Shown here in pieces: positions 1 to 9,835 of a stretch of 29,871 nucleotides of DNA (positions are counted from its first letter, which is position 1; each line of letters opens with the position of its first letter). Position numbers and translations under genes: made by a program. The DNA is taken from contig CAJNDS010002241.1 of assembly GCA_905221605.1 (NCBI GenBank), forward strand, positions 529,820-559,690, given 5' to 3'. The notes under the pieces are model-generated. The model searched no databases, was not told where the DNA came from, and saw nothing but the letters and a program-made list of their open reading frames with translations. The DNA comes from Symbiodinium natans (taxonomy: Eukaryota; Sar; Dinophyceae; Suessiales; Symbiodiniaceae).

Positions 1-180
1 AGGTTTGCATTGGGGGTTGGGGTTTAGGCATTAGGAGGGGGGGGGGGGGCACTTATCTTGATTTTTTTGATTATCTACGAAGCAGAAAGTCGGATTGTAA
101 GAAGAAACAGTTGGGGGGGGGGAGTGGTCAGGTGGGGCTTCGGCCGCACTTCTTGAACCCCTAACCCCCGAAACCCCAAA

Positions 181-285
181 ATACTAAACGCCTAAACGCC
201 TAAACGCCTAAACGCCTAAACCCCTAAACCCCTAAACCCCTAAGCCCCTAAACCCCTGAACCCCCCTAAACCCCTAAACCCTCAT
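181..285 (-). repeat. Octamer variant array (AAACGCCT, AAACCCCT)
   Basis: Four AAACGCCT units are followed by about eight AAACCCCT units with a few changes. They are 8-mer relatives of the CCCTAAA heptamer. The sharp switch between variants suggests local tandem expansion of a mutated unit. Confidence 0.75.
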
Positions 286-492
286 GGGACTTACAGGGTT
301 CGGGCTCATGGACCCGCCTTAAACCAGTCGAAGAACTGGGGTTTGCCAGGCCAACCAGACCTGACAGCGTGTTGGGGGCCTTGGACTGTGGGCCTAGGGA
401 GTAGGGTTTAGGGTTGAGAATTTAGGGGTTTGGGTTCAGGGTTTAGGGTTGAGGGTTTAGGGTTTAGGGGTTTAGGGTTTAGGATTTAGGGT

Positions 493-636
493 TTAGGGAT
501 GAGCGTTTAGGGTTGAGGGGGCTTCGGGACTGGGATTGGGGAGGGTCCTCGCTGTCTTGTCATGGTTGAGGATGTACACAGCATTTAGGCTTGACGGTAA
601 AACCCCCAAACTTCCCGAAGTCACAGACCTATCGCC
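493..636 (-). CDS. Candidate 3'-terminal exon, host gene, product unknown
   Basis: On the minus strand a pyrimidine-rich tract (CCCCTCCCCTCCTTTCAG) ends at an AG, and from 636 a frame stays open to a stop at 493. The middle reads LNAVYILNHDKTAR and the last residues come from translated telomere-like repeat (STLNAHP). The acceptor-like tract is among the best in the region, which argues for an exon rather than a chance frame. No domain is recognised. It would be the last exon of a minus-strand gene whose other candidate exons lie to the right. Confidence 0.35.
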   Translation of the reverse strand, partial: GDRSVTSGSLGVLPSSLNAVYILNHDKTARTLPNPSPEAPSTLNAHP

Positions 637-989
637 CTGAAAGGAGGGGAGGGGGGCATGTAGGCCATCTGTTGGGCGCATAATGGAGAACAATGGCTGG
701 AAGTCCGGTTGTGGGAGATTTGTTGATAATTAATCCAGTATACAAACCACAGGCACACCCCCAAAAGAAGGAGGGGGGTTTAGGGTTTCGGGAAACTGTC
801 CTAAACCCTATACCCAAAACACCGACCCTAGACCACGAAAAAACACCGACCGTGGCTGCTCGCTGGCATCCGCAGCCTTCGCCTGCGCCTCCGTGCAAGT
901 CGAGGGAGATGGTTTAGGGCTTCTAGGGTTTAGGGTTTAGGGTTTAGGGTTTAGGGTTAGGGTTTAGGGTTTAGGGTTTCTAAGGCCAC

Positions 990-1040
990 TCGCCAGGTTA
1001 ACAAGAAGAGGCCCTTGATGTAGATCAAGCACCGCAAGCC
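990..1040 (-). CDS. Candidate internal exon, host gene
   Basis: Read on the minus strand, an AG precedes GGCTTGCGG and the frame runs 17 whole codons (GLRCLIYIKGLFLLTWR) to a GTGGCC donor-like site. The peptide is hydrophobic and basic, possibly part of a membrane segment. Both ends are in phase 0. It is short and the acceptor lacks a clear pyrimidine tract, so confidence is low. Confidence 0.25.
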
Positions 1041-1380
1041 CTCGATGAGCGCAGAACCCCCGAGATTTTAGGATGCGGGGGGGGGGGGGGGGGGAGGGGA
1101 CTTCAAATAGACCTCGAATGCTGAAGCAACCCTAAACCCTAAACCCTAAACCCTAAACCCTAAAAACCGGGAGCTCGCATCCCTCAAGCTGGGTTTTGGG
1201 GCTTTGGGGGTTTGATGGTTTAGGGTTTAGAGTTTAGGGTTTAGGATTTAGGGTTTGGGGCTTCTTATCAGATTCTACTAGCCGGAAGAGAGTGAGTGCT
1301 GACAAAATGCTAAACGGTCCTCTGAAACCCAACAGAGGAAAATGTAAAACAATGACCCCTACATTGCCCTTAGAAGGAAT

Positions 1381-1446
1381 AATATATATATATATATATA
1401 TATACATGTGTGTGTGTATGTATGTATGTATGTATGTATGTATGTG
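1381..1446. repeat. Microsatellite (AT)n followed by (TATG)n
   Basis: About 25 bases of alternating A/T run into TG and TATG units. This is simple repeat with no coding signal. Confidence 0.9.
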
Positions 1447-1659
1447 TGTCTTTTGGGGGATTCTTGAGCAATTCGTAGTTAAAAAATGGGGGCTTTCGAG
1501 CCGGCCTGCTTCTTCTGCTTCTTCTGCTTGGGATTCATCAGCGCCATCCTGGGTTGGCCCTTAAGCCCCTTGGAAACAATGGTTGTGAATAGAGTTTAGG
1601 GTCTAGGGTTTAGGGTTTACCTTCTGAACCCAAATAAAAAATCTCCGAAAAAAGGCAAC

Positions 1660-1775
1660 CTGGGATCTTAAACTCCGCCTCCTCCGCAGTGCAGCCGGCC
1701 ACGTGGGAGAGCAGCACTTCGCCCAGCTCCTCGGTGCAAACTGCCGCCGGAACCACATCGTCGGGATAGCTGTAC
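1660..1775 (-). CDS. Candidate internal exon, host gene
   Basis: The minus-strand frame begins after CCCGAG and ends at CCAG followed by GTTGCC, a good AG|GT donor. The 38 codons read YSYPDDVVPAAV, then TEELGEVLLSHVAGC, then EEAEFKIP: acidic, helix-like and rich in G/C third positions. It starts with one base of a codon and ends with one base. It lies between degenerate G-rich array on the left and the long array at 1785 on the right. No family is recognised. Confidence 0.4.
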
Positions 1776-1784
1776 CTCGGGTAG

Positions 1785-2145
1785 GGGTTTAGGGTTTAGG
1801 GTTTAGGGTTTAGGGTTTAGGGTTTAGGGTTTAGGGTTTAGGGTTTAGGGTTTAGGGTTTAGGGTTTAGGGTTTAGGGTTTAGGGTTTAGGTTTAGGGTT
1901 TAGGGTTTAGGGTTTGGGGTTTGGGGTTTGGGGTTCGGGGTTTGGGGTTTGGGGTTTGGGGTTTGGGGTTTGGGGTTTGGGGTTTGGGGTTTGGGGTTTG
2001 GGGTTGGGGTTTGGGGTTTAGGGTTTAGGGTTAGGGTTTAGGGTTAGGGTTTTAGGGTTCAGGGTTTAGGGTTTTGGGGTTTTGGGTTTAGGGTGTAGGG
2101 TTTAGGGTTTAGGGTTGGGGGTTCAGTGTTTAGGGCTTAGGGTTT
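1785..2145 (+). repeat. Long G-rich telomere-type array with GGGGTTT sub-array
   Basis: About fifteen TTTAGGG units are followed by about a dozen TTTGGGG units, then mixed TTTAGGG, TTAGGG and TTCAGGG. The block of one variant inside an otherwise canonical array points to local amplification of a single mutated unit. Confidence 0.9.
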
Positions 2146-2188
2146 CCCCCTTGTACTAATAGTCCTTAATAGGGACTATAGGGGGTAC
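2144..2188. repeat. 45-bp palindromic element, copy 1
   Basis: The sequence can fold on itself (TAGTCC TTAATA GGGACTA in the centre, with GTACTA-type outer arms). A copy in the opposite orientation lies at 5825-5870 with about 85-90 percent identity by eye. Confidence 0.6.
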
Positions 2189-2557
2189 TAGAATGCCTAT
2201 GAAGGTCTGTTAGGATAGAGAAAAACACATCCCACTGTACCTGGTCCAGGGTTGGAGGGGGGCTCAGAGTGCAGAGTGCAGAGGCCCGAAACCCTACCTT
2301 CACCCCAAATGTGTGCCGTAGCCAGGAAAAGGGAGAAAGGGGGGGGGGGGGTTGGAAACGACCCAACACCCAACAAAAAACGTACCAACGCTTGAAGGTC
2401 TGTGTAGGCCCTGTCATGACTGAACTTGAATGGTGAACCTCCTCTAGCCCTTTAACACTTCTGAAAAGTCTTGCTGAACAAGCCCAATGAGCTAAAACAT
2501 GAAAAACATCTAGGGTTTAGGGTTTAGGGGTTTAGGGTTCAGGGCTTGGAGCGACAC

Positions 2558-2630
2558 CGTCCCGAACAGGTACTGCAATCGAGTCTGGGGACAGGCTCAC
2601 GGGCAGCCAGTCGAGGAGCAACTCTCCTTC
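2558..2630 (-). CDS. Candidate internal exon, host gene
   Basis: After a minus-strand CTAG the frame reads EGELLLDWLPVSLSPDSIA and then VPVRD for 24 codons, ending at GGGACG followed by GTGTCG. The composition is convincing for protein, with no stop. Splice sites are plausible but lack a pyrimidine tract, and the neighbouring donor is not in matching phase, so exact limits are uncertain. Confidence 0.35.
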
Positions 2631-2746
2631 CTAGCTTGACCACTGACCCTGTAAAAATTCAGCCCTAAACCCCCCTACACCCTAAACCCCAAACCCGAAA
2701 CCCTCAACCCTAAACCCTAAACCCTATACCGGGAAAAAGAAACTAA

Positions 2747-2920
2747 CTATACAACCCCCCTCCCCTTGTAAACACAAAGAACATGAGTACTACTGGGCAT
2801 CCCGGATTCATTCGCCGCCAGGTCTTGTGCAAACTTCTCCAGCAGACTCCCCACGACAGGGGTCACTCTCCTAAGCTCGCCTCTCATAAGCTCACGGCTG
2901 CAATCCACCGTGTACCTCGG
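2747..2920 (-). CDS. Candidate exon, host gene
   Basis: The minus-strand frame starts after GACTCCAG and reads about 50 codons, including VDCSRELMRGELRRV, then GSLLEKFAQDLAANE, then THVLCVYKG, to a stop at 2747. It looks like an amphipathic helical protein segment and is one of the longest open islands. The true 3' splice limit may lie before the stop; GT dinucleotides occur near 2766-2775. The last codons run into a G-rich run. No domain is recognised. Confidence 0.4.
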   Translation of the reverse strand, partial: PRYTVDCSRELMRGELRRVTPVVGSLLEKFAQDLAANESGMPSSTHVLCVYKGRGVV

Positions 2921-3241
2921 CTGGAGTCCCTACCTGGAGGTTCATGGGTACTTATCACCCCAACTATAAGTCTACTTATAACCTGTTTAGAGGACTCAGG
3001 GGCCTGAAAACCACCAGTATACTTGGGGTCAGAAGTATACCCACAAACCTCCTAGTACACGCTTTAGACGTACGAGTGGCGCCAAGTGTTCCCACTCTAT
3101 GCACGAACCCCCATCAGCAACAAAGAACAACAGGCTCCAAAGGCTTCAACCGAACCCCTGCACTCCAACCCGAGCTCGCAGACCCTAAACCCCTCGCCCC
3201 TGAACCGTATATCCCCAACCCTAAAGCCCTAAACTTTCGCA

Positions 3242-3262
3242 CCCCCCCCCCCCCCCCCCCCC
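3242..3262. repeat. Poly-C run of about 21
   Basis: An uninterrupted C run directly abuts the candidate exon at 3268. Runs like this are prone to assembly length error. Confidence 0.9.
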
Positions 3263-3267
3263 AAACG

Positions 3268-3390
3268 CTACAGGTAGTCAGGGCCCGGGGACACTGCGCT
3301 GAAAGCATCTAGGATGCGCTCCTGGCAGTTGCTAACATCTGAGACCTCCACATCCTGTTCGAGGATGGGCAGTACCCAGCACCTCAAGTA
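3268..3390 (-). CDS. Candidate exon, host gene
   Basis: The minus-strand frame begins after CCTCCAAG and reads 40 codons (YLRCWVLPILEQDVEVSD, then NCQERILDAF) to a stop at 3268-3270. A GTAGCG overlapping that stop could instead be a donor. The peptide is hydrophobic then acidic and fits real coding sequence. A run of 21 C on the + strand follows immediately. Confidence 0.4.
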   Translation of the reverse strand, partial: YLRCWVLPILEQDVEVSDVSNCQERILDAFSAVSPGPDYL

Positions 3391-4232
3391 CTTGGAGGTT
3401 CATGGTGCTTACTCGCCAATTATAACTGTACTTAAAGGGGTTTAGGGTTTAAGGTTTAGGGTTTAGGGTTTAGATAACTACTTATATCCATAGCACCTCA
3501 AGTAGGGCCTCTCCAGGGGTTGTATCTTGGACCCTGAAGGTTGCGCCCTTGATTTTTGGAAAACCCTGCAAGGATCCTTCAGGTAGTAACAAAGGCCATA
3601 GCTTGGCTGCACTTAGCAGGGTAGCAATATATTTAATTTTAGCTGCCTTATTAAGAAGCCCAACAAACCCAAAAAGGGCTAAGGATCTAAAGTCACAGTA
3701 AAGCACCACAGAGATATGAGGAGTTTTCTTAAGGGAACCGCTTGGGGGTACAACCTTAGGTGCACGTGTCTGAACCCCTTGAGTTTAGGGTTGACTGACC
3801 TGACGCAACCCTAAACAAGGGGTCGGAAGAATTACTTATAATATTCCCGCATGGTGCCGTTGAAATTAGACGATCATAACCCCCCCCCCCAAAAAAAACC
3901 GCATTCTAAATATTCAGGCCCCTATATTGAGCCCTAAACCTAGAAAGCCTACACTGCGGCAGAAGCCCGAGTCCTCAGCCCCTCACTCTGGGTTTAGGGT
4001 TTAGGGTTTAAGGTTTAGGGTTTAGGATTTAGGGGCACTCTGGGTTTAGGGGCTTGGGGCTTTAAGGTCTACAGGGTCTATAGGGCTTTGCAGGCTTTCA
4101 GCAACCCAACCTGAACCAAACCCCCTTTCAACCCTCTGCACCCGACAACCCAACCTCCCCGATCTTTAGGGTTCAGGGTTCAAAGTTTGGGGTGTAGGAT
4201 TGAGAGCAAAAGGACTGAGGGGAACTGTAGCC

Positions 4233-4520
4233 GTAGCCTCTTGGGCACAAAAAAAGCCTTCTACCCCTCCGCCCAAAACCCTGAAACACCAAGCCCACAA
4301 GAGGAAAGTGTAGCCTCTGGGGCACAATAACGCATTCTACCCCACAACCCAAAACCCTGAAACCCAAGAGTCCAAAAGAGGAAAGAGGTTACTGACACAA
4401 GTTTGCAGATTGCATCTGAACCCCAGGTACTGAAACCCCCAGTCCAGAACAGGTGAGAGGTTACAAACACAACTTTGCGGATTGCATCTGAAGCTGAACC
4501 CAAGGTGCCTAAAACCCGAA
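4233..4520 (+). repeat. Degenerate tandem repeat, about 70-77 bp, four copies
   Basis: Two similar units start at 4233 and 4310 (GTAGCCTCT...GGGCACAA...GAAAG). Two more related to each other start at 4386 and 4458 (AGGTTAC...TTTGCNGATTGCATCTG). All four carry AACCCTGAAAC-like cores and look like one diverged tandem family in two subtypes. No coding signal is convincing here. Confidence 0.65.
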
Positions 4521-4564
4521 GGAAGGCAAAAGAATGGTTGCTTCCTAAACCCTAAACCCTAAAC

Positions 4565-4674
4565 CTTGAACCCTCGGTGCCTTAACCCTGCAAAGGCTGA
4601 AGGTGACTTCCTGGACTTCTCAAGTTTCTGCGGGCTGCCGAAGCGCTCGTCGCCCTCAAAGAGCTGGTCTTCAC
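4565..4674 (-). CDS. Candidate internal exon with a telomere-repeat donor
   Basis: On the minus strand GGCAAG precedes a frame that reads EDQLFEGDERFGSPQKLEK and SRKSPSAFAGLRH to TTCAAG, followed directly by GTTTAGGG. The donor would be supplied by the first telomere-like unit of the adjoining array. An earlier donor (GCAGG|GTTAAG) is also possible. The peptide is charged and soluble in character with mostly G/C third positions. The + strand of the same island is open too, but its composition is less protein-like. Confidence 0.4.
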
Positions 4675-4924
4675 CTTGCCAAGGCGGTTTAGGGTTTAGG
4701 GTTTAGGGTTTAGGGTTTAGAGGTTAGGGGTCTAGGGCGAAGGGACCTTAGGGGCTATTTAGGGGATATTTAGGGGCTACTTACGTATATGGGTACAATA
4801 TCAGGTATATAATAGGGGTTTTACAGGGGGAACAAGATTAAGGATCCCTTCTAGGGGTTTACAAGGTCCCTCCTTATACCCTTAATAGGGGCTTGAGGGT
4901 CATGGGTTTGGGGTTTTGGGCTTG

Positions 4925-5026
4925 GGGTTTAGGGTTTAGGGTTTAGGGTTTAGGGTTTAGGGTTTAGGGTTTAGGGTTTAGGGTTTAGGGTTTAGGGTTT
5001 AGGGTTTAGGGTTTAGGGTTTAGGGT
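4925..5026 (+). repeat. Pure TTTAGGG array, about 14 units
   Basis: These are near-perfect heptamers with no variants, ending at GTGCGACATT. Such homogeneity suggests recent expansion or healing-type insertion of telomere sequence. Confidence 0.95.
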
Positions 5027-5154
5027 GCGACATTGGAGCAAGGAACCTCAAAGCCCAGAAACCGCGCAAGAACATCAGGCAACTCTCAACCTCAATCCTG
5101 AACCCTAACCCCCAAACCCTAAACCCTCAACCCACAACCATATGCATGCTTATG

Positions 5155-5190
<36 letters not shown>
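5155..5190. repeat. (TA)n microsatellite
   Basis: About 36 bases of alternating T and A with one phase change. Confidence 0.95.
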
Positions 5191-5340
5191 ACACAAGAAG
5201 AACCGAAGTCCTACACCCTGAGCCTAAAACCATGAAACCCTAAACCCTGAACCCTAAACCCTAAACCCTGAACCCTAAACCCTGAACCCTGAACCCTAAA
5301 CCCTAAACCCTGAACCCTAAACCCTAAACCCTAAACCCAC

Positions 5341-5440
5341 AAGCAAGCCGCGGCCAGGGAAGTCGATGCTGCGGAGGGTGTTGCTGCGCTGGCTAAGGAT
5401 GCGGACGACCTCCAGACCCAGGCTGTAAACGTCTGTAAAG
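5341..5440. other. Candidate exon island, strand ambiguous
   Basis: This unique 100-bp island is bounded exactly by a C-rich array on the left and a G-rich array on the right. Minus strand: CCCACAG acceptor, 33 codons (FTDVYSLGLEVVRILSQR, then LRSIDFPGR) and a GTGGGT donor. Plus strand: ACAAG acceptor, alanine-rich frame (VDAAEGVAALAKDADDLQ) and a G|GTTTAG donor. Both frames are stop-free and both strands have splice dinucleotides at the same borders, so sequence alone cannot choose. The neighbouring candidates favour minus. Confidence 0.35.
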
Positions 5441-5824
5441 CTGTGGGTTTAGGGTTTAGGGTTTAAGGGGGTTCAGGGTTTAGGGATAGACAGAGTTTGG
5501 GCTTTAGGGTTTAGGGATAGAGTTTAGGGTTGGGGGTTTAGGGTTGTGCCTAAACCCTAAGCAAAGGGTTTAAGCTGAAAGTTTCGGGCTAAGGGCCAAG
5601 GGTGTCCGTGACTTTGAGGAACCCTTATAAACACTAAAACAATAAAGTCCAATCCCCATGTGCGTAGTCGAGGTTGCTGGGCGCCTAAACCTAAACCCAA
5701 AACACCGCTAAGTTGACCTAAAATCCACCCACAATGCCAAGAATTTTTCTGGGGTACCCTACACTTTCCCTAGAACTTGGGATGTTTTGCCCTGTTTCTA
5801 ACAGTTCTTCATAAGGAATATAAT

Positions 5825-5870
5825 AGGGGTACCTATAATCCCGATTAAGGACTGCTAGTACAAGGGGGAA
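5825..5870. repeat. 45-bp palindromic element, copy 2 (inverted)
   Basis: This is the reverse-complement relative of 2144-2188, sharing the TAGTACAAGGGGGA end and an ATTAAGGACT core. Confidence 0.6.
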
Positions 5871-6044
5871 CATCCCAACCTAAAGCCGTAACAATAATCA
5901 TACCAAGCGTCCTACTAAGGGCAAGAAAAGCTCGAATAACAGCAACTGCGTCGGCGGTCAACACCCGACACCCAGCACCCGAATTCGGATGAGAGAATTT
6001 CCGTAACTAGACTACCCACCCCCTGTGCCCTAAATAGGGTTCGC

Positions 6045-6174
6045 GTACATAAAGTAGGGCATATATTTCTTGTACCCCTAAAAGGACACCCGGTATGTAC
6101 ACTCACCAATATGAAAAAGGAACCCTATATGCACTCACCAATAACAACAGAAATATAAACCCTACTTCACATGA
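6045..6174. mobile_element. MITE-like element, family A, copy 1
   Basis: About 130 bp with terminal inverted repeats of about 25 bp (GTAGGG..ATATTTCT at the left, AGAAATATAAACCCTAC at the right). The core holds GTACCCC, AAAGGACACC and two ACTCACCAA motifs. Copies 2 and 3 are at 6799 and 16214. It encodes nothing and would depend on a transposase elsewhere. Confidence 0.7.
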
Positions 6175-6375
6175 ACGATGAACTTTGGTATCCCCCTAAA
6201 GACAAGTAGGATATCAAAGCCTGCAGGCAAGCCGTGAAGCGCTGAATCGACATTCCGAGCCCCCCCCCCCCCCCCCCCCCTCGCCTCCGCCCCCTTCCCC
6301 CCCCTGTTCGCGGGCTCCTAAACCCTAAACCTAACAACCCTAATCCCTAAACCCTATAAACCCTAAACCCTAAAC

Positions 6376-6461
6376 CCCGTGCCCAAATGCCTTGAGACCA
6401 TACTTCACCGTCGGCTTGAGTTTGCCCAGAGTCGGGAACCTGTCCTCGGTTGGAAATTCTG
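6376..6461 (-). CDS. Candidate internal exon with a telomere-repeat donor
   Basis: The minus-strand frame follows ACCAAAG and reads EFPTEDRFPTLGKLKPT, then VKYGLKAFGHG (28 codons), ending GGG followed by GTTTAG of the array. It is lysine/proline rich and stop-free, with composition typical of real protein. It starts with two bases of a split codon and ends in phase 0. Confidence 0.4.
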
Positions 6462-6798
6462 CTTTGGTTTTAGGGTTTAGGGTTTAGGGTTTAGGGTTTA
6501 GGGTTTAGGGTTTAAGGGTTGCGTTTGTGTTTCTCTTCTCGGTCGGCAAACCCTACCTTCGGAGTAGACCCTGGAAAAAAGTATATCCTTTTTAAGGTAT
6601 AAGTAGCTATAGGAGGAACCCAGAACCAAAAAAAGTATTAGAGTACAGTACTGCAAAACCCAGAAAACCCTATTCGCTTCTTGCGATGGATCGTGGAACC
6701 TTGCCCTTATTCTTGCGGAACTGATGGTTTAGGGTTTGGGGGTTCCCGGCTTGATGCCCTAGAGAGAGTTGTCACCTCCAGAAACCAGGATGTCAGGT

Positions 6799-6922
6799 CA
6801 TGTGAAGCAGGGTTTATATTTCTTGTACCCCCTAAAAGGACACCAAGTATATACACTCCCCAATATTAAAAAGGAACCGTATATACACTCACCAAAAACA
6901 GAAATGTAAACCCTGCTTCATG
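6799..6922. mobile_element. MITE-like element, family A, copy 2
   Basis: The clearest copy. The left end CATGTGAAGCAGGGTTTA and the right end TAAACCCTGCTTCATG are inverted repeats that continue inward through ATTTCT/AGAAAT. The core matches copy 1 (TTGTACCCC, AAAGGACACC, ACTCNCCAA). Target-site duplications are not obvious. Confidence 0.8.
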
Positions 6923-7298
6923 TAGGATGCCTGTGCCACGTCAAACCTTTCTGATGCCAGAACTACAGCAGCGCGGATGCTAGCACCATGATGTTTTTGC
7001 CGTGAACCCTCCTAACGCTCAACCTCAAAACCCCGAACCCTCCAAAACCCCTAAAACTCCCAAAAGCCCCCGAAACCTGAACCCGAAGAGCTCCAATACA
7101 GGGGTCGGCATACTTACTAATACTAAGCCCTTGTGGTCCCCATGTGGTTATATGGTAGTAACCCCCGCCAAACCCTGTTCTAGGTATTAGGGCCCCTAGA
7201 TTCATCCCTAAACTCTGAACCCCTAAACCCTATAAACCCTAAACCCTAAACCCTAAACCCTAAACCCTAAACCCTAAACCCTAAACCCCAAACCCCAC

Positions 7299-7352
7299 AA
7301 AGGCCCGGGCTACGGCTTCATCGGAGGCCTCCCCTTTCGTCGGCTCTGCGGC
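7299..7352 (-). CDS. Candidate short internal exon, host gene
   Basis: A pyrimidine-rich CCTTTCCTGTAAG precedes 18 whole codons (AAEPTKGEASDEAVARAF), ended by GTGGGG. Phase is 0 at both ends. The peptide is acidic and alanine rich. It lies between a C-rich array (7232-7290) and a G-rich array starting at 7375. Confidence 0.4.
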
Positions 7353-7694
7353 CTTACAGGAAAGGCCAGGCCTCTAGGGTTTAGGGTTTAGGGTTTAGGG
7401 TTTAGGGTTAAGGTTAAGGGTTTAGGACTTAGGACTTAGGGTTTAGGACTTAGGGCTTAGGAATTCATGGGGCATGTCGGGCTTGCTTCGGGAGGGTCGT
7501 GCCCGATTGTTAGGCTTAATGGACACGGGAGCATGGACGAATGAGGGCACTACTGGGCATCCTCGACGGGTCCTGCGACTCATGTAACCCTTGGGGCTGT
7601 TCTAAACTAGGCCTAAACCCCAAACCCTAAACCCTAAACCCTACCCCTAAACCCTAAACCCTAAACCCTAACCCCTAAACCCTATAGAGGCCTA

Positions 7695-8110
7695 AGAGGG
7701 CTGTTTGATGTCCTTGTCATCAACTGAGGATTCCTGTGTTGTGTTGAACGATGCCTCTCACATTCGGGGATTTGTTCGGCTAATTGGTCCACAGGGAATG
7801 GGCTTACAGTGGAGGGGGTTACCTGCTCGAAGCGAGGGGTGGGGGGTAGGGAAAGGGGCTTAGGACTTCCAGCGGTTGCAGCTTAATCTTCCTGTTGCTG
7901 TCATCCTTCTTGTTGCACATCTCGGGGGTGCTGCTGCCGCCGCTGCTTGCTGCTGGTCGCAGTGGTGGTGGCGGCGTCGACTGTGTTATACTAACCTCAA
8001 CCATATCACAGCTGATTGCGCCAAGGTCTTGGGAGACATGTCTCAGGCACCGGCAGCTGTGTTGGGCTCATCCACCTCCTCCGCGGGCGGCGGTGCCTTG
8101 GAGGTTGGGT
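7695..8110. other. Longest unique island of the host region, coding potential on both strands
   Basis: A + frame runs from about 7699 to 7850 (SLSSTEDSCVVLNDASH, then GFVRLIGPQGMGLQWRG). Farther right a minus frame from about 7994 to 7865 (GGSSTPEMCNKKDDSNRK, then IKLQPLEVL) follows an ACACAG acceptor-like site. Another minus frame lies near 8100-8055 (EEVDEPNTAAG). The GCN/GGN-rich part at 7925-7990 can inflate open frames on both strands. I cannot assign a product. Confidence 0.3.
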
Positions 8111-8145
8111 GAAAGGCTTTGAACTTTTTTAGGGTTCAAGGTTTC

Positions 8146-8308
8146 GGGTGTAGGGTTTAGGGGTACCCATAAACTAAACCATAAACAGTATGTGGGGTTG
8201 AAAGCTTAATTAGGGCTGAAGAAAAGGGTGTAGGGTTTAGGGGTGCCCATAAACTAAACCATAAACAATATGTGGGGTTGAAAGCTTTATAATTAGGGCT
8301 GAAGAAAA
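8146..8308 (+). repeat. Tandem duplication, two copies of about 80 bp
   Basis: Copy 1 is 8146-8225 and copy 2 is 8226-8308, nearly identical, each starting GGGTGTAGGGTTTAGGGG and ending GGGCTGAAGAAAA. Copy 2 has a 3-base insertion (TTATAATTAGGG for TTAATTAGGG) and a few substitutions. The high identity marks a recent event. Confidence 0.9.
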
Positions 8309-9835
8309 CCAGGCGGGTTTAGGATCTCAAAGTTTCAGGGTGTTAGGGCTCCCCCTGCCGGGCAGAAAACCTGACGAAACAACATTTTGGGTTTAGGGTT
8401 TAGAAGGTTTCAAGGTTTAGGGCTTAAATCATGGGCCATCTTTGGCAAATTTCTTGAGAAACTATACTTCGGGTGGCTCGAAGAGGGACATGGACCTCTT
8501 GTAGTCTGGTAGGGCCTTCGGGATACGATGACACAAACTGAGGGTCCCTGAACCCTAAACCATCGTAGGGCTGCTAGGGTTTAGGGTTAAGGTTGCTCTA
8601 GACCCTAAACCCTAAACCCTAAACCCTAAACCCTAAACCCTAAACCCCGAACCTAGGGTTCACTGAACCGCAACCCAACCCAAGCTCGAATCCCGGCGGC
8701 TTTGGAAGCGGCCTTGGAAGTGACGGTGAACTTCCTGAGTTTTTGGGTTTTGGGTTTAGGGTTGGGGGGTTGGGGGTTTGGGGTTGAGGGTTGAGGGTTT
8801 AGGGTTTAGGGTTTAGGGTTTGGGGTTTAGGGCTTAGGGTCCATACTACCGCCTCTATACTCCCCCCCCCCTAGAACTTCCTGAGTTGCTGTGATCATCT
8901 GGTTTAGGGGTTTTGGGGTTTATAGGGTTTCTAGGGTTTATAGGCTTTATAGGGTTTACAGGCTTTATAGGGTATATAGGGTTTATAGGGCCCCAATACC
9001 CCCCTCCAAACTACCCCCCCCCCCCACCAGGTTCCGCCTGAAATAACCCTCACATTAGGCTTCCTTCTCCCCAAGTACAGAGGGGGGCAGGAGGGAACCA
9101 ATGATGTGAAGGCACTTATACAGACGTACCATACTGTATTACTTTATCCTTTTTTTCATTTTTTTTTTTTTTTTGGGGGGGGGGGGGGGGGTATAGGCTT
9201 GAGGGTTACACAGTATCCCATGCCAGAAATTTACACGTTAGGTAGTAAAGCCCTGAGCCCTAAACCCTGAACCCGCAACCCTAAACCCTGAACCCTGAAC
9301 CCTAACCCTAGTCTAACCCCTAAACCCCAAACACCCTAAACCCTAAACCCTAAACCCCTAGGTGCTGGGTGACTCAGCTCTTAAATCCTTTAGCAGCAGC
9401 CCAGCTTCAGCGTCGGAACTTTAGGTATGGCCTCCGGCTTGGCGGGCAGAGCTTTTGCAGGGCTTAGGGTTTAGGGTTTAGGGTTTCTAGGCTTTAGGGT
9501 TTAGGGATTAGGGTTCAGGGTTCAGAGCTCAGGGTTCAGGGTTTAGGGTTTATTTTGAAGGGGTTCGTAGGGCTTTTGTAGGCGTTGTGGGGGTCTATGT
9601 AAATGGGGGGGGCTTACATCGTTTATATGGGTGTGTGCGTGTGTGCGTATTGCTCTTCTAGGGCTCATCGGGTGTACTCACAGGGTTTTGGTCCTACTGT
9701 TTGGTTGCCAACTTAAGTTCAGGGTTTGGGGCTTAGGGCTTTGGGCTTAGCCGGTTTAGGGCTCAGGGTTCAGGATCCCCAAGCATCAAGAAGATGAGTG
9801 GTCCGTTCATTCTGTTCTTTGGGGTTTCCAGGGTT
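8309..9835. other. Repeat-rich stretch with small islands, no confident gene
   Basis: It contains C-rich arrays at 8598-8648 and 9256-9358, G-rich arrays at 8752-8840 and 9464-9550, a palindrome-poor TATAGGGTTT-like array at 8916-8990 and a T-run/G-run block at 9156-9193. Islands at 8680-8745 (+ frame GGFGSGLGSDGELPEFLG) and 9361-9465 (minus frame LPAKPEAIPKVPTLKLGCC to a stop) are possible exons but too short to call. Confidence 0.5.

Noticed and set aside
1292-1564. A 90-residue + strand protein
   Set aside because: A third of it is translated AT and TATG microsatellite.
2316-2340. GCCGTAGCCAGG as a relic of the dinoflagellate spliced leader
   Set aside because: Only about 9 bases agree with the start of the leader; the rest does not. 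A similar CCGTAGCC at 4229 also fails.
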